NCBI GenBank assembly: GCA_013396635.1
Contig: WBMW01005650.1
Span: 1,663,308-1,727,307 of the forward strand
Length of the DNA: 64,000 nucleotides
Direction: 5' to 3'
Source of the DNA: Penelope pileata
Taxonomy: Eukaryota; Chordata; Aves; Galliformes; Cracidae
Shown here: piece by piece, positions 1 to 13,126 of the stretch
How positions within the stretch are numbered: position 1 is the stretch's first letter
Layout: every line of letters begins with the position of its first letter
Made by a program: the position numbers and the translations under genes
Notes under the pieces: model-generated
Databases searched by the model: none
Seen by the model: only the letters and a program-made list of their open reading frames with translations
What the model was told of the DNA's origin: nothing

Positions 1-3000
1 CTGTATGCTAAGATAAAGTATAATACTTAAAGCAGGCTCACAACTCTCACTGTGTTGGAAAAAAAAGAAAGGTGAGGACTGTTGTTGCTTCTGTGAAGAA
101 CTAATAAGCATATTATCCTCTGTTGTAATGACAATAATGAATTAAATCATGGTTAGATAATTAATTGCTTCCTTCCAAGTGTAAGGGATCACAATAATTC
201 CAGTGCCATAAATATTTTCACCCAAGTTTCCCCATGATTCAAATGCTGAAGGCTGTAAAATTGTATGTAGTCAGGGTATTTATTTCATGGGGTAGAATTT
301 TTCTTTTTATTCATGCCTTCATTTGAAAGCACCTGCTCCATCCCATACTCGAGATTTTTAGTGGTTAATTCTGCTTCGGGAAGAGCTAAACCTTTCACAC
401 TCAACAAAGGCTAAGAACAGAACCCTTGCAAGCTGGGTTTATCAGAAGATAATTCTGAACTGCTGAAATTCTGAACACATTGAAATGTTCTCTCCTAAAG
501 GCCAGCTGTTCCCTCTGGCTTCATGGGGGCTGCCCATGTACTTAGCTGTGTGGGGGTAAGGCCTTGGTCAACAAGGATGGACTTGCTGCCAAATTACAGT
601 AAGAAACTTCTAACAAAGTTTTCAACATCAGTAGACATTTAATGATCTTTCAAACAAGTGTTGTGACAGATCAAATTTGAAATAATAAACTAGAAAACAA
701 CAGTTTGCACTTCTTTTAGCTTACCTTTCATGACTACAAATTTCCAATGGATTCTTGTTTCCCAGTTCTAAGCAGCCACTTTATCCCTGACCACACTGCG
801 CTTTTGCTATAGCTTCCATAGGAACGAGATCAGAGTCTTACAAATACAATTACTAGTGAAAGTCTGTAAGAATTTTCAGAGATCTCTCAAATGAGAGAAC
901 AAGCACCCCAATTACTATAAATCAGTGCAATGTTACTGCTGTCGGTAGTGTTCACCAGTTTAAAAAAGATAGGGATATGCCATACTATGGTCATGAAACA
1001 CAAGTATATGTCATTTCCTAAGCACCAAGTCTAACATACCAGATTCCTAAAGTTTGTATGAGTGAGCCTTACGTGTTAAAGTAACTGTGTCAGGCATATC
1101 AAAGGATTTAATCATAAACAAATTGATAAGGTGTTTGTTACACTACGACATTATTCTGATAAATATGACTTTGACATTCTAGATAGTACAAAGATTTAAA
1201 AATAAATTGTGACCTCATTTTGTATAAAAATTCCTTTCATCTAATCTCACTTCATGACTGGGCATAGATAAAAAAAAAAAAAAAGCACCAATAGTATTTC
1301 TTTAGAACTGTTTTTAATTTGGAAGTTTGGAAGCGAACGTCTGTGGACAGACACTTGTGAAGTGCTTCCAGTGAAACAAAAAAATACAACATACTGTACA
1401 GAAGAGCTTGTGAGAACCTGCCTGGGGGACCTCTGAAGCACGGTGTGACAAACGGGGAGCCCCAGTGCAGCACGTCTCAAACAGGTATGTTCCACACTAG
1501 CCCATTTTAGAAAGGATTGCTCTAATTGAAATAAATTAAGTCAGACCAATCAGAAACAAAACTGGAATTGAAGATCTGCTTCGCTGTCATTAGGAAACGT
1601 CCAATGAGAAATATTGAGTACTTTTGTAATGCATTCACCAAGCCCTCAATATTTAAAGAGCTGTAAAGTACTCTCTCTGACATAGAAGCATCCAGCTCGT
1701 GTTTGCCTCAAAGAGATCAGCCCCAAAAATCTACTGAGTTATGGAACTGAGGTAGGAGAGTCTCCTGGAAACCAAAGCTTTTCTTCCTGTCCTAGGGGGC
1801 AGAAGTTGACAGACTGGAGGGAGCAGCACAAGGAAAGCAGACCATTGCCTGGGGGCTGCGAGCAGCTGCCCCTGCAGCATCCCTTCTATTTACCTTCACA
1901 TGGCATCCAGCATGCAGAGGCTCTAGCTGTTTCTGTGCATTATCACATACTGTATCAAGACATGAACTAGGTCACCAGGGCTCAACAAACACAGATGGCT
2001 CAAGAGATGGATAAACTTTTGCGGTTAGACAGCTCTTCACAGAGCTAACACAGCTAAGCTGGCTGAAAACCACTGTTCCGAGATCTGCTCGAGGAGGAAT
2101 TTTGTTCCCTTCATTTCAGAAGCCAAAAGCTCATCTTTCTTTCAATTATATCAATTATTATAATATGCTTCCACCTAGAAGTTTATTATATTCTACTGAT
2201 GTTCTGAGAGCAACATGGCTATAACAATAATATTCTTCATAAAACCTCTGAAAGATACGTAACCAATGTGACTAACTGAAGCGGCACTCCGATGGAAGGA
2301 CATACATTAGAATATTTTTATGTAAAAGCAACTCTTGCTGTAACATCTGGCCTAAATAGTCACACATCTTTTGGAACTGTTCTGAACAGAGAGTTACAGC
2401 TTTTTTGATGAGGAAGTGGTCACAAGTGCTTACTGCTTTGAGAATACTCTTCACTAACGGAGAAGTTTGCGTACACGATGAATAAAATGTTTCAAATTTA
2501 ACACAGAGATCTGGCCTGGCAGCATAACATTGTGCTGCATCACACCAAAGCTCACTTTGGTCCAGCATTTATACTTCAAATTCTAAATACCAAAATATTA
2601 AAATTGATGCTGCAGCAAAAATAAAACCAAATCCCACAAAATCTGGCTTCTTCCACATTCACTCGTTCCAAAAGATGATCTGATTACCTTACATAGAAGG
2701 GGGGAAAAGAGTTTTAGGATTTTGCTGTTCCATCATAGCAGTTTTGAAACATTTATGAACCCAGACTGCATGTGTTCTAATCCCAGTGGCTGACATAACA
2801 ACGGCCCGAGGATCCTAAGCTGTCAGGAACAACAAATTGCCAACAAGAAACACATCCTGTAAAACACTGCCTGGGAAGTTTATTTAAATTTGAATTGGTA
2901 TCTCTGTTGTTGGCACATAGCATTAGTCATGACTTAAACCATTAGTAACAGAACACTCTTCCCCACCTAGTGCACAATGCAATAACAAATGTGACTACCG

Positions 3001-6000
3001 TATCAGCAGGGAGCAGGCCTTTTTATCAGTTTATTTTAAAATGCTAGTTGTTTTTAAAAATAAAATCAGGAAAAACTAAGTACAGAGTGCAGTGATTTTC
3101 AACTAACTCATGGCACAACTACAAAAAACAGTGTTAAAGGTTGCGGTGTGCCTGTTGCATTGATCTTCATGCCAGCACACTTGGCATGGTGCAAGAGCAT
3201 CAGTACATGATAAACTACAACGTATTTTCATAATGCAGTGGTTTGCATTAAAAAGGGAAAACAACAGAGGCTTGCTGGGTGCAGTCCACAGCATGCAGTT
3301 TTTACTGTCTTGGGGGCAGCATGATTTATAGGATACCAGCACACGCTGGTTTATATCTAGCTGTACCAGCTGTGTTTAATAACCTTAACTGTCCCTTTCG
3401 CCAATGCAAAAGCACCCCCAAGCCTGTCGTGCAGTCAGCAGGGGATTACCGTGGTCATACCTCCAAAAAAACTGATGCAATCCAGCCTGAAACACTGAGG
3501 TAACCCAGTGTATCCTAATGAGAATCAAGTAAACAACCAAAGTAAACACATGGAAACGTAAACCTCTTCCATGTATTTTAGGCTTATAAAAGACCTCCAA
3601 TAGGGGCTGAGTCACTGTAAGGTCCCTCCACAGTCAATGGATGGATCACCTCTGTAGACGGTCATCCCGTAGATCCCAGGAGGGCTACATTGCTCTGACA
3701 GTACCTGTTTTCTCTCCATTGATAACACAATCACCTCCTAGACTCCCGATACATCTCCCTGTCGCATCTCAAGTAAGTGTACAGATTCATCCCACCTTTC
3801 TCCAGCATCTGTACACTTACTTTGCTAATTATTTTGCCACTGTCAACATCCAAAATCTAGCCATGCTTTCAGGTGCAGAAATTTAGCAGAGAGAACTAGC
3901 CTGGAAAGCTTACATTTCAACTGGAAGACATTTACCAGCCTTCCAAAAACCATAACCTCTCCTGTTTTATCACAGAGATGAAACGTGGGACTGCATGACA
4001 AATGACAAAAACACCATAACATTTTTTAAAAACAAAAATATTGGCTTTCATTTTCATCAGAATCTGAACGTAAACTGCATTTTTAATGTCTTGAATTCCT
4101 TTTAAGCAAGCACTGCAGAGCTTGGTACTTGAGCAGTAGCAGTTGGTACTTGATTCGTAACAATTCTCCGTTCAGAAAGTCATGACAGCATGTGTTTTTC
4201 AATGGCACAGAAATAAATTCTCCAAGGAAACTTGTTACTCTTCCATCCAAATGAAAAGCTAAAGTTTATACAAGTTTGAGTTCCTATTTTTCCTCCTTTC
4301 ACTATTTTTCCACTCCTCTGCATTTTGGAATGCATTTCTCCTAATCCAATTACCTCCACCTCTGGTTTACAAGACTACTAACCACAGCTTACATGCTTCT
4401 TTGACATTGCATGCTTATCAGGTTTCTTACAATCCCTGAGCAAAACTACTCACATCAGCCAAACTTTCTTCACCCGTAGGGTCCTGTCTTGGCTCAATGT
4501 TCTCTTCTGAACCTGGCCTCAGACATGCAAGGAACATATCACACGGTCACCTGAGTGAGACCACGAGTATGGCTCTTCTAAAATAAATACTTCTCTGCTC
4601 TTTTCTTGAGGATTCCAGCTGTGACACCTCTGTCTTTTCTCCTTGCAGCTTTCAGCAAACAACTTTGATTTAGGAAAATGCATTCAGTAAATATACTGGA
4701 AAAACTAAGAGGCATGAAGCTGTGCAAGCCATTCATGAGGACAGAATTTTGGCCAACTGTTTGTGAGTGTGCTAGTTCCTGCACAACAGGGATTCATTAA
4801 ATTTTATATATGCTTGAATGTTTACAAGCAAAATAAATTTAAAAAAAAAAAGTGGAGAATTAAGATATCAAAAAAAATAACTACTTGGAATTGAAAAAAA
4901 GACAGATATTTGAGGCTTATTTTTCCTTAAAGTGCAATTGTCTGTTGAAAGATAATGACCAAAAGATAGTTAGTAAATAGAAATTTTAATCACAACAAAC
5001 CTGTTAATTTGGAATTGATTCAAATACATAAATAAATACACATTTATTTTCAGGCTGCATTTTAAGTGTCCTGAGATTTTTTTTTATTAATCACTCTGCA
5101 GGCAATATCTATGTCCCCTAAGGTTTTCATGTACTTCCAACTATGTTTATTAGAGAATAATTTGCAGCTGCCTTTTACAGGCTTACATTCAAAGCTTTGA
5201 AGAAACTTGTGCTCTCATACAGTATCAGAATGAAAACTGCAACTGTGCCATCCAAGAGCAGTTGTTATAATTGCTTCAGAAACCTTGATCAATTAAAGAC
5301 ATGCAGCTCTGCTTTAAACTAATGAGAGTCAGTCTAAGAAGAAATATTACAAGTGTGATGCAGATTTCTAGTGAAGGTGTCAGGCAAAGAAACAAGGAAA
5401 AGCTGCAAAAAGATCTTTCACTCCATGAAAATGAGGTTAAAGAATGAAACAAAATATTTATGAGGAGATATTAAAATCATAATCCACCCCATGTAAGCTG
5501 AAAATCATGTTTTACTATGTTCATAGTCATCTGTTTTGACCAAAAAAAAAAGAAAAAAACACTGTGATGACTATTTAATATGCAGTGTATACTCAAACCC
5601 TTTTTGCAAGGAAAAAAATTCTGTGAATAATTGCCTTAAGTATATCCTGGAAACAACGATTTAGGACAAAAGCAAGATAGGAGCCACTGTTAGCAGAGAG
5701 CGAGATGCACCAATCTGAAAGTTATGAGCTTGGTTCTCAGTTCAACAATTTATCCCAATCACATTTGCTTCTCCCCCTTAAACATCACACAATCTCACGA
5801 AAGTCTTTATGCATCACATGCTGTTTAATGAACCATCAGATTCTTTATATATCTCAGGCTCTTTGCTCCAGAAAGTTGACTACTGTTACTCTGAAATACA
5901 AGATATTTCTCATTTAAGTCTTAGATGTTTTCCAACTTTGCTTGCCCTGGAGAATCACTTAGGCTTTTTTTTTTCCTTTTTTATTTTTTAATAAATATGC

Positions 6001-9000
6001 TGTTTCTATGCACTGGCCTTGAAATGATATTACCATGCATTCCTAAGAGATCAAGTTTCTCAAGCCTTATAATTCTGCCTGTGAGTGTTGCTGGGCTGCC
6101 CCTGGAATTGCAGCCCAGACTCACAGCAAGTTGGCTTTGGAACCAGTGGCCTGGCTGTAGAGATGAGAGATGGGGATTTGGCGTCTTTTCATGATGCATG
6201 TTCATTTGAATGGGTGGGATATTATGTGCCACATCTCATGTTTCTTGTTTCTCTTCAGCAGCAGCCATAACTGCTTTTATCTATCCACAAAATTGCTAAG
6301 CAAACACCCTTATAACGTGTTAGCTAGTCCAATGATCTGAGGGTATTCCAGGCAATATTGTTTCCTTGACTCCTCCTTTAACATGCCATTTGTATCCCCC
6401 TTTTTCCCTTTGAGAATGAGATGAGTGCATGATGTAGCAGCAATGCCACTGCTTCTGTAGTTCGTCAGCTGTCTTGCAATCCGGTAACCTCTAAGATCAA
6501 TATGTCAGCGCACAGCTTGTTTGTTTTGCTTTGAGATGTTGATTTATTTGCATGTTCAACCCATTCCCTCTTGGCATTGGATCATGTTAGAGTGATTTCT
6601 GCCACTATGCTTGACATGCTGTATGGGCAGAAGGCGTCATGCTTCTAACAAAGAATGATTTATCAAGAGGATTAGTCGATGCGGTGCCACTTTTCAGCTT
6701 GATTTCTCATTTGTTTCACCAAAGTCTTCTTGCATTTTCTATTATCCATCCACAGTCCCATGTGGGTTGCTCCACTGACTTCATATACCATTTTTCACAG
6801 TAGTCCAGGTGAAAGCCTACAGCACTCATCAAAACAAATTTCAACATGTGCTGGAAAGACTACAAATGCATTAATGATATGTCAAGAAAACTAACAGCAT
6901 GAGAGTAGCGCATGACTCAGCGGTCCAGTCAGGAGCAAATCATTTGACATCTGTTTCATAAACAATCTCAGAGGTATTCTCCATCTCTTAATTAGTACGT
7001 ATTGCAGTGTGTTGCAACATGTTTTATTACCCTCCACTCCATGCCCTAGAATCATTAGGAGGGACAGAAGTCTCTCTAGACAAACTATCATTCAAAGTAT
7101 GACTTGGAAAAAGCAGTCAAAAAAATTCTATTTAGCCTCCAACTATTCCGTTGCAAAAAGATGCCTTTCAGTTGACTGTGCAATGTCAAATTGCTTTACT
7201 TGAATCACAGAGGAGAAATTATATATGACCTTTATCCTTATGCTCAGTCTTATCTATCCTAGAGTTTTTTAATACAATTTAGCACAATTATTTAGAATGA
7301 TTTCACAGCAATATGAAGGCAACATTTTTTCTACAACCTTCTGAAAGGCATCTAAGATATAAATTAATTTCATGGACACTAATTTCGCTGAGCTCTCAAA
7401 ATAAAACATAACTAAGAAAGCTCCACTGACAAATAGGATGGAACTATGCAATTACAGAATATTTCTACAAGGGAAAAAAAAGGCTGAGTTTTCATGTAAA
7501 TTTACCTTTCATATTCCGAGCATTTAATTACATGAATTTACTCTTCATTTAATATACAGAGTTTCCTAGCAGTCTGGAATCATATTTTATTGAAAGAGAT
7601 GAATTCAACATCCCCACAGTTTTAGGGCAGACATTATCTGATACCACAAGCAAAGAAACTAAGCTGTTTAACACCCGAGCCTGGACGTATCCAGAAAGCT
7701 GTATCTACACTGCCCAATAAAGCAAGCCATATGCACAATATACTATTTAAATAAAGTCTTCTGCAGTTGACAAATCAAAATCAGTTTTCACCCAAATAAA
7801 AACGTTTCTTAACAATGAGTAATACCACGTTACTGAATTTCAGCTGTCCTCCCACACTAGTTGAACTGCGTGCTGCAGAAGACTTGTTTTTACAGAAAGA
7901 AAATGGGCATTTTTATTTTTGCTGCAAATATAAATACCTGCTTTCCTTTTTGAGTTGAAGAATGCTTTGCTCTTTTTGGTTTTTATTTTCAAAGATAAAA
8001 TAAAATGCAAACTTAATAAAACTACAGACAGTAACTGAGTAAAAAATAAGTGTCTCAAATGTGAGAAGTTAAGAAAATTAATAAGTTGAACACAAATGCC
8101 TAGGCAACCTTAACTGTACCTACACACATTTTTCCAGCTATAAGCAGCCCATTAAGGGACATTAATTTTAATAAATACAGGCTATAATCCAGCAGTCATA
8201 AGTAGTTTAGGAATACTTTACAAAATTGTTTACCAATAAAACCTTTCATGTTATTTTTCAAATTTATTTTTTAAGCGAGCACTATTGACAATCTCTTTGG
8301 GGGCAGGAGCGAATTGTAGTCTCATATTTAAAGATGTACAGTTCAGGACTCTCATACTCTCATAAGTGTGATAAACATCCCAATACACAAGGAAGACAGA
8401 TGTTCTTCTAGAGAGGAAAGTAATTCTTGAAAGGTTTACAGTATACATAAAAATAATATTTCCTAATATACGGTAATAATTTCTGTAACTGAGTATTTTG
8501 AATGAGGATAAATGACTAAGTAATTAAGTCGGTGCACAGGAGAGACAGTACGGTTAGGAAAAACCCTCTGGACTATAAAAACATCTACAAGCTTCTGCTT
8601 AGTCTAATTTTTCTCCCTTCTCAACACCAAGGTTTAAACCAGAATTCAGGTTTAGTCTGACAGACAATTGTGACAACTTGAAAATAGAAGAAAAATGGAT
8701 AGAAACATTTTTGGGGTCTTGAAATTTTCCACAAATTCCAACAACATCAGTTTTCTACTAAGTTTGAAATAAAGAGGCAATTTAGACAAAAAGGTCATGC
8801 AAAACCATCTTCAGTTTTGCAGAGCTTGAGTCTATATCTCCACATTTGCAGATGCCCCATGTGCCAAACATGTAACAGAAGTCATAAAACAGATGGACAT
8901 TTTGAAATTTGACTTGGTTCGTCTTCAAATGGATGTAAAAAATAGTAAACTTTCCACTCGTCTATTTTCGAACACATACCAAGTAGGCTTTCTGATTAAA

Positions 9001-9671
9001 ATCAGTCAAAATAGCCATAGCTTTTCAGTTTGTATTATATAAACTTTGTCTATCTGTAATTACTATACATGCAGTTTTTTTGCCAGCATACCTATTGACA
9101 GCTTAAGAATTATACCTTAACTACATTCATTAAATTGTTTCTAGACTGTATCTAATTCAAATTGAATACACTTAAAAATACAAACCAGTTCTAAAAAGTT
9201 GCAGCAAGCACTGAAACTTATTAGTTAGATAAGGCCTTGCTGTATCTCTGGCAAGTCAACCAGTTCTTCAATAGGGCTGTTCACATGCAAAAATATACCT
9301 GCCACACAGATCTGCCTTGTGCACCTGCAGAGCTCTGACTCTCCCTGTTTCACAGTGAAGGAGGGCATGTTTATTGTTGATTCACACCCTATAATCCTGC
9401 CAAACATGTCTGGGATGGGCTGGCATTGCCATACACGCTCACACCGTTTCATTTGTATTTTAAAGTTAAGGCTTTGTTCAGGAGTCTCAAGAGGTTTGAG
9501 GCTGCTAACTCAGCAGGGCTCTGGAGGACACAGTCATTTCAGGGTAGGTTTCCTCCATGCAGACTGAGCTGGAAGAAGCATTGGGAGCCCTTGTAAATGA
9601 GCAGCCCAAGAATGAGGCTCAGAAGGGAAAACCCAACAGCTCCTACTGACTGCAGTCACAGGGCACCACGC
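1..9671. other. Intronic, no gene or repeat recognised
   Basis: AT-rich unique sequence. The longest open frames are under 100 codons (for example 2272-2568 minus) and match nothing I recognise. An A15 run lies at 1270-1284. A GC-richer patch around 6060-6170 could not be assigned to a repeat family by eye. Confidence 0.6.
1270..1284. repeat. A15 homopolymer
   Basis: Fifteen consecutive A with no retroposon body recognised upstream of it on the plus strand. It is likely length-variable. Confidence 0.9.
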
Positions 9672-9699
9672 TTAATTTGGGTGTGTTAATTTGGGTGTG
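9672..9699. repeat. Perfect 14-bp tandem duplication
   Basis: The unit TTAATTTGGGTGTG occurs twice head to tail without mismatch. It looks like a recent replication-slippage duplication. Confidence 0.95.
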
Positions 9700-12600
9700 C
9701 TGGGAGGGAGAAAAAAGAATTCTTAGCATGACTTTGGTCTAAGTTTTCAAATACTGAGTTATATTCAGCAGTAGATTTCACACAGTATCATCCATTACTC
9801 ACGAACTGACATTATCCTTTTTTTGCAGGGACTGGTGGGTTTTGTTCTTAACAGCCAGCCAACAAGAACGGCAATTAAAGGGAACCAAAGCACGGATGGG
9901 TACATGTTACAAACAAAATGCTCTTTGATCCTCCGGGTTGAAAGGCCTTCTGGGAGACCTTTATCTCACGAGGTGACAAGAAACATTTTAGAACCTTTTG
10001 ACTTATCTGATACCAGCCTTTTCTGAGTCAGATTTTAATGATCCTTTGTAATTAGTAACACCAAAGTAGAAGCTGATCGCCAGGCTGCCAGCAAGCTGTT
10101 TGTACAGTGGGGAATCAGGAAAATTACGGCAACATTTGAGGTGTTTATTTAACTCCCTATGCAAACACTACACAATCTGACAATACCCACTCAGCCTCAG
10201 AGCTGTGTTGAAAATGGCATGAAAAAGGTAAGTTCTGCTCACCACTAGCAAGGCCACCATCTTGCTGGCTTTGCAGAAAGCATTCAATGTGACTCACACC
10301 AAGGCACAGGAAACCAGTTGGCTTCCATACGTGCAGAACCACATGCACCTCATCCTCACTGCAATCACCGTGGTCTAACCTGCCACTAAGGTTTGCTGGG
10401 AGCAAACTTCAATATTTCTGTTTGAAGAAGCAGTCATATCAAGGCAAAAATCACACAGACACTAGTGCTCAGGCCATGAGGAGTTTGGGTGGATTCTGCC
10501 CATCTTTCTCTGTAGTTCTGCTCCTTTTTACTATAGGTTAACAGCTTTTGGTCACTGAGACTTTTATCCAACTTTCAAAACTCAGTAGGATTTGACTTTC
10601 TAAAATGTTACCGTATGTTTGATCTATCTTTGTTTTATGATTTCAAGAGGAGCGTGATGCAATACAAAGAAAGGGAAAAAAAAAGAATATACTTATCAAA
10701 GCAGCAATATCAGACAAAAGCAAACACATTATTTTCACTCCATTTCTCCCAACTATTTAATATGTTGACTTTTGTATACCAGGATTCCAGTTATAATATG
10801 AAAGACAGCTACAGCATAATGTGTTTTCTTCTAAAAGGTCATCATTATATTAGGAGTATTTGATGCATTGTGACCACTGCACACATTTTTTTTTAGAGAT
10901 AAGAGTGTGCGTAACATTTTTCTATAATTTATTGGCATCAAAAAAGTCTATTTAATTTTTGCTTTCAGAAAAAACATCTGCAAATGATTGACGTAACTCA
11001 AGGAACCTTTGCAGCTGCAACTTTCCCAAAGAGCAGAGCAGAAAGCCATGTTTATCAAGACGCCTAAGTAGGATTAAATAAGAACAAAAAAAAGAAAGGA
11101 ACTAAAAGAAAAATATCTCCCAAAGTACAAAACAGTTAATTATTGGAAGTAAATGTTTCATGATCTGTGTGTAGCACCCAGAACTGAACAGATCATTAGC
11201 TAAACTCTCCGTCAGCATTCCACAATGTTTTCCTCATAAGCACTTGCGTAAGTTTGCCAGCAGTCACAGTGGCTTAGCTGGAAGCACTTATGTGTGTTGT
11301 GCAATGAGCAGGGATGGGGAAAAGCAGTGATTTTTCCAGAGTCTTATCATCATGATCATATGCATTTCCAGCAGCCCTTTTACCACTTTTAAATTTTTCC
11401 TTCTATACCTCAGTCCTCGGTAGAAAACCACTACATCTGCTAAATACAGCTAAGAAGTTCATCCAAACTCATGCCATTTAGTACGGCTTCTGTTCTCTGC
11501 TTGTCCTTCCCTGCTGCAGCCTAATTGCAAATATACTCAGACCTGGTTTGGGAGCATGCAGGGGTCAGGGATCACATAACATGCAGCCCCCTGGTTTTGA
11601 AAGTAAGAGAGCTTAATGGTACAAACGCAGCAGCTCAGTGCCAGCTGGCCCTGGTGCCACTGAGCAGTCCCAGGCACATTCAATTTACTGCTGTAAGATG
11701 TAGCTGTGGAGCACTAAGGAGCAACATGGACAAGATGCTGTGAATTGCTGGCTTCTGCTCTCACAACGTGCACACTGTGCTGCCTGAACGCTGCCCGCAA
11801 ATTAGCTGACAGCCAAAAAGCTGTACACAGAGAAACCAGCTAAATACAAGAAAGTCCAGGTGGAAAACATTGCAAAGATCTTGAGGGAGCCCATAAAGGA
11901 ACAGGACAGCAGGTGGTGACAGCAGCTCCATGCAGTTCAGCTCTGCCCCATGACTGTTTGAGCCAATTTTAGCACGATGGGCTCAAAGTCCCAGTCTGAG
12001 CCCAAGGGCCCATTCAGCATCAGCTCTCTGGCTCTGTAGCAGCAGCTGGTGGACAGGGCCATGTGCCCCCAAACAACCCCAAAAAACAGCCCCTCGCAGC
12101 TCCCAAGCCTCCAGTGCCCAATTCATGTTTAGCTTTCAAGAACATGTTGAATATTTTAATATTTAAAACGTTTTACAAAATGCTGTAAAGCCCAGAAAAT
12201 GTACTAATCTCCATTAATCTCCAGCAGCGATCTACCAAGATTCTCACTAAGTGAAAACAGATGTAGGAGAATATTCCCTGCCCCAGAGGTCATATTACTT
12301 CTAGCAGTAGAATTATTTAGCAGCTACAGAACGCTTCTGTCTGTGGTGTAAATAGGATGCAATTTCCGTAATGGACCTCCCCTCTGTATTCCCCCCAGAG
12401 AGGCTGTTTTAGGACAGGTTCTGCAGCTCTTTTCGTTTTAGAACAAGAGGGAAGTGCCGTTTGCTGAAGCCTTCTGGACAGGTCTGTCTGTTTGCTGATT
12501 CCTGGGCTGTAGGTGGGCTGCTGCTTGCAGCCCCTGCGCTGAGGGAAGCGGGTGGGTGGCAGGGACCTGCCCGTCCCCTGCTGCCTTCGTTTCCAAAGAC

Positions 12601-13069
12601 TGAAATAAACATAAAAGAAGCGCAGCTCACAGAAGGTGTTTCGGCACATGAAATGAGTTCAAAAGCCTCCCGGTGGTACAGTCTTCCTGAGCTAAGAAGC
12701 TGCAGCACTAAAGAAGCACTATTAATTAAATATATCTGAACGGTATCTGCTGGAAGAGACTTAACAGGATCCTGGCTGTCCCTGGAATCTCAAAATGAGG
12801 CCATGAATGGAGGCCAGTTAAGGAGCAATAAATGCTGGAATTTCTTTCATAGGAAAGATGGAATTGAAAATCATTTTCATAGATACAGCACAAAGAACAT
12901 GCACTAAGAAAGTTTTACACTGAGCTTTAAGTAACAGTGAGAGCAGTATGCCTCCCAGAGAACACATTTCCTCCAGAATAAAATCAAGAGAGCTGACAGA
13001 ATATGCTGAGTTTGGTCCTGAAAACCACGCTGTCTTCCTCACTGATGTATTTTTTCACAGGCATCATTG
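9700..13069. other. Intronic, no gene recognised
   Basis: A plus-strand open frame at 9823-10026 sits next to a T-rich acceptor-like sequence (TTTTTTTGCAG), but nothing in its product is recognisable. GC-richer patches occur at about 11900-12130 and 12380-12700. The opposing open frames at 12317-12739 overlap each other on both strands and look like chance frames. Confidence 0.5.
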
Positions 13070-13126
13070 CAGGGTTGGATTCAATGATCTCTAGAGGTCC
13101 CTTCCAACCCCTACAATTCTGTGATT
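13070..13126 (+). mobile_element. CR1 LINE 3' end fragment
   Basis: The sequence contains GGGTTGGATTCAATGATCTC, then GGTCCCTTCCAACCCCTAC, and finishes ATTCTGTGATT. This is the characteristic CR1 3' end with its short terminal ATTCTRTG-type repeat. The copy is strongly 5'-truncated, as is usual for CR1. Confidence 0.88.

Noticed and set aside
9823..10026. Possible plus-strand exon after TTTTTTTGCAG
   Set aside because: Acceptor-like sequences are frequent in AT-rich introns. The product is not recognisable and no partner exon was seen.
12317..12739. Three overlapping frames of 92-110 codons on both strands
   Set aside because: Mutual overlap on opposite strands and absence of any domain point to chance frames in a GC-richer patch.
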